DNA of 11,502 nt. Origin: Burkholderiales bacterium (lineage in GTDB: Bacteria; Pseudomonadota; Gammaproteobacteria; Burkholderiales; SG8-39). This document shows, piece by piece, positions 1-6,075 of the stretch; within the stretch, counting starts at the first letter, position 1; each line of letters opens with the position of its first letter. The position numbers and the translations under genes are program-made. The DNA is taken from assembly GCA_017880745.1 (NCBI GenBank), contig JADGRR010000051.1, forward strand, positions 1 through 11,502, read 5' to 3'. Below the pieces are notes generated by a model. The model saw only the letters and a list, made by a program, of their open reading frames with translations, was not told the origin of the DNA and made no database searches.

Positions 1-717
1 GATGCCTGCGCCTCGACCAATACGCTGCTGCTGGAACGCGCGCGCGGCGGCGCGCGCTCGGGTAGCGTCATTGCGTGTGAACTGCAAAGCGCAGGCCGCG
101 GCCGCCGCGGCAACCGCTGGCAATCGGGCCTCGGAAGCAGCCTCACCTTTTCGCTGTTGTGGCGCTTCGCGCAGGGCGCCGCCGGTTTGGGCGGCCTGTC
201 GCTCGCGGCGGGCGTGGCGGTGGCGCGCGCGCTCGATGCGGTCGGCGCCGCGGACGTGCAGCTCAAATGGCCCAACGACCTGCTGCACGCCGGACGCAAG
301 CTCGGCGGCATATTGATCGAGCTGCACGGTGATGCTGCAGGCTCGACCGCGGCGGTGATCGGCATCGGGATCAATGTTCGCCTGCGGACCAGCCTGCGCG
401 ATGCCATCGCGCAACCGGTGACCGACGTTGCTTCGATCTCGAAACAGGTGCCGCAGCGCAACCGGCTGCTCGCCACCGCGCTGGTCGAACTCGCACGAGT
501 ACTCGAGCAGTTTGCCGCGCAGGGTTTCGCGCCGCTGCGGCAGGAGTGGATTGCGCGCCACGCGCATCAGGGCAAAGCGGTTACGCTCTCCTCGGGTGAT
601 GGCAAGGCGATAACGGGCAGGGCGGCGGGCGTGGCCGACGACGGTGCGCTGCTCGTTGAGACCGCGCGCGGCCTGGAGAGGTTCGTCAGCGGCGAGGTGT
701 CGCTGCGCGCCGGCTGA
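1..717 (+). CDS. birA: Biotin--[acetyl-CoA-carboxylase] ligase (BirA), 5' end outside the window
   Basis: The enzyme makes biotinyl-5'-AMP from biotin and ATP and transfers biotin to the lysine of biotin carboxyl carrier protein in the cytoplasm. Frame 1 is open from the first base, so the true start lies upstream; 238 residues are visible. They begin at the ASTNT motif (bases 10-24), followed by the biotin/ATP-binding loop SAGRGRRGNRW (about 85-120), KWPND with the conserved ligand-binding lysine (265-279), KLGGILIE, a GIGINV strand, and the small C-terminal barrel ending in SGEVSLR. This is the complete catalytic core. Whether an N-terminal winged-helix repressor domain exists cannot be seen. 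The nearest in-frame ATG (157) is internal and would remove essential motifs. I recall birA lying directly before coaX in many betaproteobacteria; here two M81 genes separate them. Identification is very secure. Confidence 0.96.
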   Translation, partial: DACASTNTLLLERARGGARSGSVIACELQSAGRGRRGNRWQSGLGSSLTFSLLWRFAQGAAGLGGLSLAAGVAVARALDAVGAADVQLKWPNDLLHAGRKLGGILIELHGDAAGSTAAVIGIGINVRLRTSLRDAIAQPVTDVASISKQVPQRNRLLATALVELARVLEQFAAQGFAPLRQEWIARHAHQGKAVTLSSGDGKAITGRAAGVADDGALLVETARGLERFVSGEVSLRAG

Positions 718-722
718 AACGG

Positions 723-741
723 GCGCGCCACCCGGGCGCGC
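723..741. repeat. GC-only hairpin just after birA (weak terminator candidate)
   Basis: The arms GCGCGCC (723-729) and GGCGCGC (735-741) are perfect complements around a 5-base loop, starting 5 bases after the birA stop. Seven G:C pairs would make a stable RNA hairpin. The bases that follow are not a T-run, so it is not a classical intrinsic terminator. It might stabilise the birA 3' end or assist Rho-dependent termination, but GC-rich sequence produces such arms by chance fairly often. Confidence 0.35.
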
Positions 742-799
742 AGCGGTTGTCTCGGCGCACCGATTCACGGTAATCTTGCGCTCCGTCCGCGCCTGGGCG

Positions 800-817
800 C
801 GATACATACGATACATA
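800..817. repeat. Perfect 9-bp tandem repeat, possible operator or promoter element
   Basis: CGATACATA occurs twice with no spacer in the birA-M81 gap, in an AT-rich island (about 800-855) that stands out from the GC-rich surroundings. The position, 93-110 bp ahead of the M81 start, fits a regulator-binding site or part of a promoter. A TTGCGC at 776-781 could act as a -35, but the spacing to GATACA at 801-806 would be 19 bp and the match is poor, so I do not call a promoter. No regulator gene is present in the window. Confidence 0.45.
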
Positions 818-862
818 AGAGGCCATTCCAGAATTATCGAAATTACCCTGATTTAGGGGAGC

Positions 863-883
863 ATGAGGGGGGTATCCCCTCAT
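863..883. promoter_or_regulatory. 21-bp interrupted palindrome in the M81 leader
   Basis: The 8-bp arms ATGAGGGG (863-870) and CCCCTCAT (876-883) are perfect inverted copies around GGTAT. The element ends 26 bp before the first M81 start codon and 15 bp before its Shine-Dalgarno sequence. As DNA it could be a dimeric repressor site; as RNA it would form a hairpin just upstream of the ribosome site. A smaller inverted repeat, CCCT-GATTT-AGGG (846-858), precedes it, and its AGGGG could compete for the same CCCCT. The symmetry is observed; the function is inferred. Confidence 0.45.
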
Positions 884-898
884 ATCGAAACAGGTCCC

Positions 899-904
899 AA
901 GGAG
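899..904 (+). promoter_or_regulatory. Ribosome binding site of the first M81 gene
   Basis: AAGGAG lies 5 bases before the ATG at 910. It is the best Shine-Dalgarno match on the plus strand of this window and fixes the start of the upstream M81 gene. Confidence 0.75.
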
Positions 905-909
905 CAGGC

Positions 910-2418
910 ATGGCCCTGATCGCCGTCGGCGGGTTCCAGCACGAGACCAACACCTTTGCTCCGACCAAGGCCGACTATCGCGCATTCGAGGCCGGCGCCG
1001 GCCGGCCCGGGGTCCAATTCGGCGCGGCGATCGCAGCCACGGTCGAGGGGGCGAACATTCCGGCAGCGGGCGCGCTCGAGACCCTGCATGCGCTCGGCCA
1101 CAAGACGGTGGGGCTCGTCTGGGCCGCGGCCTCGCCCTCGGCGCAGGTCACGCGCGACGCCTTTGAACGCATCGCCGGCGAGATCGTGCGGCGGCTGGCC
1201 GAGGCCGGGCCGGTGGACGGGGTGTATCTCGATTTGCATGGGGCCATGGTCGCCGAGCATCTCGACGACGGCGAGGGCGAGCTGCTCGCGCGCGTGCGCA
1301 AGGTCGTCGGCGCCCGCGTCCCCATCGTGACCAGCCTGGACCTGCATGCCAACGTCACGCGCGCGATGCTCGATCTGGCTGACGGCCTCGTCGCCTACCG
1401 CACTTATCCCCACGTCGACATGGCGGAAACCGGGCAGCGCGCGGCACAGTTGCTGCACGCCACGTTGAAGCGCGGCCGGCCCATGGCCAAAGCCTCGAAG
1501 ACGCTCGATTTCCTCACCGGCATTCCGTCGCAATGCTCATTCATCGAGCCGTGCAAGGGGTTGTATCAATCCCTGGCCCGCATCGAGGAGCAACATGGAT
1601 TGCAGCTTTCGTTCACCCCGGGTTTCCCGATGGCGGATTTCCCGGAATGCGGCATGGCGGTGTTCGGCTACGGCGCGGACGAGGCGAAAGTGCGCGCCGC
1701 GGTGGCGCGCCTCGCGGCGGAGGTCGAGGATGCCGAGAAAGACTTCGCGCTGGAGTTGCTCGAGCCCGATGACGCAGTCAGGCGCGCGATGCAGCGCGGC
1801 GAACCCGGGGCGCCGGTGGTGCTCGCGGATACGCAGGACAATCCCGGCGCGGGCGGCAACGGCGACACCACCGGCCTGCTCGCGGCGATGATCCGCCTGC
1901 GAGCGGAGGACGCGGTGCTGGGCATGCTCATCGATCCGCCCTCGGCCGAGGCGGCGCACGCGGTCGGACGCGGGAACAGCGCGCGCTTCGCGCTCGGCGG
2001 GATTTCCGGCGTGCCCGGCCAAGTGCCGCTCGCGGGCGAATTCACCGTGGAAGCGGTGGGCGACGGCAGCTTTACCGGCACCGGTCCTTTCTACCGCGGT
2101 TTTTACCTGAAGCTCGGCCCGATGGCGCTGTTGCGCAGCCGCGAGGCCCCGGGCGTGCGCGTGGTGCTGGCTTCGAAAAAATGCCAGACGGCGGATCAGG
2201 AAATGTTCCGCCATCTCGGCGTCGAGCCAAGAATGCAGCGCCTGATCGCGCTCAAGAGCTCCGTGCATTTCCGTGCCGACTTCCAGCCGATCGCGAAAGA
2301 AGTGCTGGTGGTGCGCGCACCCGGTCCGGCGCTCGCCGACCCGGCGGATTTCCCCTGGACCCGGCTGCGGCACGGCATGCGCTTAGGTCCACTCGGGCCG
2401 GCGTTCGCGGGGGCGTGA
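910..2418 (+). CDS. M81 family (MlrC-type) zinc metallopeptidase, first of a pair
   Basis: The 502-residue protein has the two-part M81 layout: an N-terminal DUF1485-type catalytic half and a C-terminal MlrC half. Candidate metal-binding residues are H11-E12 in QHETNTF, D108/H110 in DLHGAM, D144 and H146 in DLHAN, and H168 in YPHVDM. The H110/D144/H146/H168 spacing matches, from memory, the zinc-site set described for microcystinase MlrC. The C-terminal half carries DTQDNPGAGGNGDTT, FRHLGVEP (433-440) and LKSSVHFRADFQPIA. There is no signal peptide or membrane segment, so it is probably cytoplasmic. MlrC opens linearised microcystin, but most family members have unknown substrates, probably small peptides or amide compounds, and microcystin degradation should not be assumed. 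The start is fixed by AAGGAG 5 bases upstream. A second M81 gene follows after 3 bp. Family assignment is secure; substrate is unknown. Confidence 0.93.
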   Translation: MALIAVGGFQHETNTFAPTKADYRAFEAGAGRPGVQFGAAIAATVEGANIPAAGALETLHALGHKTVGLVWAAASPSAQVTRDAFERIAGEIVRRLAEAGPVDGVYLDLHGAMVAEHLDDGEGELLARVRKVVGARVPIVTSLDLHANVTRAMLDLADGLVAYRTYPHVDMAETGQRAAQLLHATLKRGRPMAKASKTLDFLTGIPSQCSFIEPCKGLYQSLARIEEQHGLQLSFTPGFPMADFPECGMAVFGYGADEAKVRAAVARLAAEVEDAEKDFALELLEPDDAVRRAMQRGEPGAPVVLADTQDNPGAGGNGDTTGLLAAMIRLRAEDAVLGMLIDPPSAEAAHAVGRGNSARFALGGISGVPGQVPLAGEFTVEAVGDGSFTGTGPFYRGFYLKLGPMALLRSREAPGVRVVLASKKCQTADQEMFRHLGVEPRMQRLIALKSSVHFRADFQPIAKEVLVVRAPGPALADPADFPWTRLRHGMRLGPLGPAFAGA

Positions 2419-2421
2419 GCG

Positions 2422-3927
2422 GTGACCAAGCGTTTCGTCATCGCGCTGATCAAGCACGAGACCAACACCTTCTCGCCGATCCCGACGCCCTTGTCGGCGT
2501 TCGGCCACGGCAATGGGCCGTCATATGGCGAAGATGCGCGGGCGGCATTCGCCAACTCGAATACGCCGTTCGCGGCATTTCTGGATATCGCGCGGCGCGA
2601 GGGCGCCGAGGCCGTCACCCCGGTCGCGGCCGAATCCTGGCCCTCGAACATGGCAACGCGCGCGACCTTCGAAGCGCTGCTGCAACCGCTGGAGGAGGCG
2701 GTGCGCGCGGGCTGCGACGCCTGTTTTCTCGATCTGCACGGCGCCATGGTGGTCGAGGGCTGCGACGATGCCGAGGGCGAGATCCTGAGGCGCGTGCGCC
2801 GCATCCGGCCCGATCTGCCGATCGCGGTGACCTTCGACTACCACGCCAACTTGTCCCGCGACATCGTCGCCAACGCCAGCGTGATCACCGGCTACAAGAC
2901 CTACCCGCATGTCGACATGTACGACGCGGGCCTCGCCGCGGGGGACATCCTGGCAAGATCGCTGCGCGGGCAGGCGCGGCCGGTGATGGCCTGGGGATGG
3001 TTGCCGCTCGTGTCCTCGGTCATGCGCCACGCGCCCGAAGACGGGCCATCGGGCGATATTCTCGCCTACGCCCGCGCCATGGAACATTCCGGCCGCGTGC
3101 GGGCGGCGACGCTGCTGCCCGGGTTTGCCCATGCCGACACACCGTACACCGGCGTCTCCGCCGTGGTCGTGGCCGATGCCGGCGCCGATGCCGGCGCGCA
3201 GGCCGCGGCGCAGGAAGTATGCGACCGGATGCTCGCCATCGCCTGGGAGCGCCGCGCCGAATACGTGTTCCATCCGCAGCCGCTGGAGGTGTCGGTGGCG
3301 CGGGCGCGCGCGCTCGGCGCGGGCCGGCACGACGGCCCGATCCTGCTGATCGATCACTGCGACAACTGCGGCTCGGGCGGTACCCAGGATGTGATGCGGG
3401 TAGTGGAGGAGATCCTGAAGCAGAATCTGGATGATGTGGCCATCGCGCCCATCCGCGATCCACAGGCCGTGGCGCAGATGGTCGAAGCGGGCATCGGCAG
3501 CAACGTCAAGCTCATGCTGGGCGGCAAGACCGACATGCCTGCGATCGGCCTGGCGGGCAGGCCGCTCGAGCTCGCCGGCCGCGTGCGCAATATCACCGAC
3601 GGCGAAATCGTGTTCACCGGGCCAATGTATACCGGCCTGAAAAGCCATCTCGGGCGCACCGCGGTGCTCGACACCGGGCGCGCGCAGATTGTCGTCACCG
3701 AGCGCCATCACGAGCCCTTCGACCTGGTGATTTTCCGCCATTGCGGCATCGAACCGACGAAGAAACAGTTCATCATGCTCAAGTCGCGCATCCACTACCG
3801 CGCCGGCTTCAAGCCGATTGCCGCGCATATCGTCGAGTGCGCCGGCGCCGGCGTCACCAATGCCGACCTGTCGGTATACCGCTACCGCAAGCTCGCGCGG
3901 CCGATTTATCCGCTGGATATTATTTAG
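2422..3927 (+). CDS. M81 family (MlrC-type) zinc metallopeptidase, second of a pair
   Basis: This 501-residue protein is homologous to the preceding gene product but clearly diverged. It keeps the probable metal site: H12-E13 in KHETNTF, D104/H106 in DLHGAM, D139 and H141 in DYHAN, and H163 in YPHVDM. The C-terminal half has LLIDHCDNCGSGGTQDV where the first protein has LADTQDNPGAGGNGDTT, then FRHCGIEP and LKSRIHYRAGFKPIA. The changed C-terminal motif suggests a different subfamily and perhaps a different substrate. The start is GTG at 2422, 3 bp after the previous stop, with only a G-rich stretch upstream, so translation is probably coupled to the first gene. No secretion signal is visible. 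Both proteins look intact, arguing against one being a decaying duplicate. They may act on successive intermediates or form a mixed complex, but nothing here proves either. Confidence 0.92.
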   Translation: MTKRFVIALIKHETNTFSPIPTPLSAFGHGNGPSYGEDARAAFANSNTPFAAFLDIARREGAEAVTPVAAESWPSNMATRATFEALLQPLEEAVRAGCDACFLDLHGAMVVEGCDDAEGEILRRVRRIRPDLPIAVTFDYHANLSRDIVANASVITGYKTYPHVDMYDAGLAAGDILARSLRGQARPVMAWGWLPLVSSVMRHAPEDGPSGDILAYARAMEHSGRVRAATLLPGFAHADTPYTGVSAVVVADAGADAGAQAAAQEVCDRMLAIAWERRAEYVFHPQPLEVSVARARALGAGRHDGPILLIDHCDNCGSGGTQDVMRVVEEILKQNLDDVAIAPIRDPQAVAQMVEAGIGSNVKLMLGGKTDMPAIGLAGRPLELAGRVRNITDGEIVFTGPMYTGLKSHLGRTAVLDTGRAQIVVTERHHEPFDLVIFRHCGIEPTKKQFIMLKSRIHYRAGFKPIAAHIVECAGAGVTNADLSVYRYRKLARPIYPLDII

Positions 3928-3940
3928 GCGCGATTCGCCG

Positions 3941-3946
3941 TAGAAT
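3941..3946 (+). promoter_or_regulatory. Possible -10 element of a coaX promoter
   Basis: TAGAAT at 3941-3946 (inside GTAGAATTA) is a 5-of-6 match to the sigma-70 -10 hexamer, 26 bp before the coaX ATG, in the 45-bp gap after the second M81 gene. No good -35 is seen at the usual distance. A small inverted repeat, GGCG-CGATT-CGCC (3927-3939), lies immediately upstream. If used, it would free coaX and the following genes from M81 expression. Confidence 0.35.
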
Positions 3947-3972
3947 TAGCGACCTTTTCCGCCCCTGCCAAC

Positions 3973-4779
3973 ATGAACAAGCCATACAACCTGCTGGTCG
4001 ACATCGGCAATACCTTCGTCAAGTGGGGCCGCTACAAAGCGAATGCGGACGCGACCGCGCACGCGAGTTGTCTCGATTCCGGCCACGCGCTGCTGCAGGA
4101 AATTCCGGCGCTGGCGGCGCAATTGCGCAAGTACTCCGCGCCGGCCCAAATCGTGATTTCGAACGTTGCCGGCACGCGCGTGCGCGCAACCATGCTGCGC
4201 CTGCTGGAAATCTGGCCCGACGCACCGCCGCCGTACTGGGTGATCCCGAAAGATGAGCAATGCGGGGTCAGGAACGGCTACCGCAACCCGGCGCAGTTGG
4301 GCAGCGACCGCTGGGCGGCGCTGATCGGCGCGCGTGCGCTGCAAGCGGGGCGCGCGGTGCTGGTGGTATGTTGCGGCACCGCCACCACCATCGACCTGCT
4401 CACCGCGCAGGGCCAATTCGCCGGCGGCTGCATCATGCCGGGCGTCGGCACCATGTTGCGTTCGCTGCACGAAAAAACCGCGGCCCTGCCCGATGCCGAC
4501 GGCGTGTACACCGAGTACCCGACCCAGACCGTCGATGCCATCGTCAGCGGCTGCCAGCACGCTCAGGCCGGGGCGGTGGAGCGGATCTACGATTTGTATC
4601 GGCGCGAGCACGCGGATCTGCTGTGCCTGGTCTCGGGCGGGGCGGCCAAGGCGCTGACGCCGCACCTCGCCATCGTATTCCGCTACCATGACAATCTCGT
4701 GCTCGAGGGACTGCATTGCATCAGCCAGGCGCTGATGCGGGAGGCACGCGAGCGGGTGCCCGGCATGCAGAAGACCTGA
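3973..4779 (+). CDS. coaX: Type III pantothenate kinase (CoaX)
   Basis: CoaX phosphorylates pantothenate with ATP, the first step of coenzyme A synthesis, in the cytoplasm; the type III enzyme belongs to the ASKHA fold and is not inhibited by CoA. The 268-residue protein starts with the phosphate loop VDIGNTFVKWG (D10, N13, T14), carries GSDRW with the conserved aspartate D112, and has the second phosphate motif CCGTATTIDLL (133-143). Downstream are a GGCIMPG turn and VSGGAAKAL, all expected of the family at normal length. ATG 3973 places DIGNT at the usual distance from the N terminus, although no clear Shine-Dalgarno precedes it. In Bordetella the orthologue Baf was first noted as a toxin-expression factor. 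The SPOR gene follows after 4 bp, so the two are almost certainly co-transcribed. Confidence 0.96.
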   Translation: MNKPYNLLVDIGNTFVKWGRYKANADATAHASCLDSGHALLQEIPALAAQLRKYSAPAQIVISNVAGTRVRATMLRLLEIWPDAPPPYWVIPKDEQCGVRNGYRNPAQLGSDRWAALIGARALQAGRAVLVVCCGTATTIDLLTAQGQFAGGCIMPGVGTMLRSLHEKTAALPDADGVYTEYPTQTVDAIVSGCQHAQAGAVERIYDLYRREHADLLCLVSGGAAKALTPHLAIVFRYHDNLVLEGLHCISQALMREARERVPGMQKT

Positions 4780-4783
4780 CCCG

Positions 4784-5449
4784 ATGCGTGCCGTGTTTTT
4801 CATCCTCGCGCTGGCCAATGTGGCGTTCTTCGCCTATGCCCGGCTCGGCGCCGGCGTCGAGGCGAACGGCGACGCGCAGATCATCGGCCAGCAGCTCAAC
4901 CCGGAAAAAATCCGCCTGCTCATGCCCGAGCAGGTGAGCGCACTCACACGCAAGCCCGAGCCGCCGAAGGTGGCCACCGTTTGTCTCGAATGGGGCGCAT
5001 TCGTCGGCGGCGATGTGGCGCGCGCGGGGCAGGCGCTCGAGCCGCTCGGACTCGGCCCGAAGCTGACCCAGCGCACGCAGGATGACGCCGCGGGTTTCTG
5101 GGTCTATATCCCGCCGCTCGCCAGCCGCCAGGCCGCGACGCAGAAGGCGGGCGAGCTGAAGCGCCTGGGTGTGGACGATTATTTCGTCGTGCCGGACGAC
5201 CCGAAATGGCGCAACGCCGTTTCGCTCGGGGTGTTCAAGACCGAGGAAGCGGCAACGGCCCGCCGCGATGCCTTGCGCGCCAAGGGTGTGAAGAGCGCCA
5301 CCATCGGCACGCGCGCGACGCAATTCAGCAAGAACTATTTCCAGGTGCGCGAGGCCAATGCGACCCTGGCGGCGAAGCTGAACGAACTGAAACAGGGTTT
5401 TGCGGGCACCGAGGTGCGCGAGTGCGCAGCGGATGAAAAGAAAGGCTGA
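4784..5449 (+). CDS. SPOR-domain inner-membrane protein
   Basis: The 221-residue protein begins with a single hydrophobic segment (about residues 3-21, VFFILALANVAFFAYA) and almost no cytoplasmic tail, so it is predicted to be anchored in the inner membrane with the rest in the periplasm. A central VCLEWGAF segment and then a SPOR-like region from about residue 104 (FWVYIPPL) to about 178 follow, with the typical GVDDYFVV and SLGVFKTEEAA pattern. SPOR domains bind septal peptidoglycan lacking stem peptides, so a role at the division site is likely but unproven. The C-terminal tail (FSKNYFQVREAN onward) is helical and charged. The gene starts 4 bp after the coaX stop. I recall small SPOR genes after coaX in several betaproteobacteria, which supports a conserved transcription unit. 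Confidence 0.85.
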   Translation: MRAVFFILALANVAFFAYARLGAGVEANGDAQIIGQQLNPEKIRLLMPEQVSALTRKPEPPKVATVCLEWGAFVGGDVARAGQALEPLGLGPKLTQRTQDDAAGFWVYIPPLASRQAATQKAGELKRLGVDDYFVVPDDPKWRNAVSLGVFKTEEAATARRDALRAKGVKSATIGTRATQFSKNYFQVREANATLAAKLNELKQGFAGTEVRECAADEKKG

Positions 5450-5457
5450 ATCCCGGC

Positions 5458-6075
5458 ATGTACATACCTAAGCACAATCAGCTCGAAGACCGCGCGGCGC
5501 TGCTCGCCTATATGCGCGCCTACTCCTTCGCGGCGCTGGCGACCTCCGGCGCCGGCGGACTGACGGCCACGCATCTGCCCTTCGTGATCGAGGAGGAGGG
5601 CGGCCGGATCACGCTGCTCGCGCACATGGCGAAGGCGAATCCGCAGTGGCGCGATTTTGCCGCCGGCGCCGAAGCCCTGGTGATATTCATGCAGCCGCAT
5701 GCCTATGTCTCGCCGCGGCTCTACGACAGCCGGCAGAACGTGCCTACCTGGAACTATGTCGCCGTGCACGCTTACGGCCGGCCGGTGCTGATCGAAGAGC
5801 GCGCGGCCAAGATCGAGTTGCAGCAGAAACTCATCCGCCAGCACGATGCGGATTACCTCACGCAGATGGCCGAGCTGCCCGAGAGCTACCTCGACGCCAG
5901 GCTCGCCGCCATCGTCTCCTTCTCCCTCGCCGCGACCCGGATCGATGCGCGCTACAAGCTGTCGCAGGACAAGAATCCGGCCGAACGCGAGCGCATCGCG
6001 CGCGAGCTCGAGGCTAGCGGTGACAGCGTGACCGCCGAGACCGCGCGGCTGATGCGCAAGCACAACCCTATGTAG
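5458..6075 (+). CDS. PaiB-type FMN-binding negative transcriptional regulator
   Basis: The 205-residue protein matches the PaiB family of flavin-binding split-barrel proteins (PNPOx-like fold). Visible markers are the N-terminal MYIPKHN, a strand pair ending in TATHLPFVIEEE, ALVIFMQPHAYVSPRLY, the VPTWNYVAVHAYGRP block typical of PaiB, and a C-terminal IVSFSLAATRIDARYKLSQDKN segment. In Bacillus subtilis PaiB was reported to repress protease and sporulation genes, but direct DNA binding by Gram-negative members is not established, and a flavin-dependent role is equally possible. The paiA acetyltransferase partner is not in the window. The gene starts 8 bp after the SPOR stop, with AAAGG near the end of that gene as a weak ribosome site. 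Its last 8 bases overlap the end of the convergent tgpA gene. Confidence 0.9.
   Translation: MYIPKHNQLEDRAALLAYMRAYSFAALATSGAGGLTATHLPFVIEEEGGRITLLAHMAKANPQWRDFAAGAEALVIFMQPHAYVSPRLYDSRQNVPTWNYVAVHAYGRPVLIEERAAKIELQQKLIRQHDADYLTQMAELPESYLDARLAAIVSFSLAATRIDARYKLSQDKNPAERERIARELEASGDSVTAETARLMRKHNPM

Noticed and set aside
863..919. Small 18-codon leader ORF (ATG 863, TGA 917-919) overlapping the first M81 start.
   Set aside because: Its GGGGAG is only one base from the ATG, too close for normal initiation, and the ATG is part of the palindrome arm; no coding signal can be judged at this size.
2521..3828. 435-codon open frame on the minus strand opposite the second M81 gene.
   Set aside because: Antisense shadow of a GC-rich gene: the composition is His/Arg/Ala-rich and low in recognisable domains, while the plus strand encodes a clear M81 protein.
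910..3927. Reading the M81 pair as a microcystin-degradation cluster.
   Set aside because: No mlrA-, mlrB- or mlrD-like gene is present, and M81 proteins are widespread in bacteria that have no link to microcystin.
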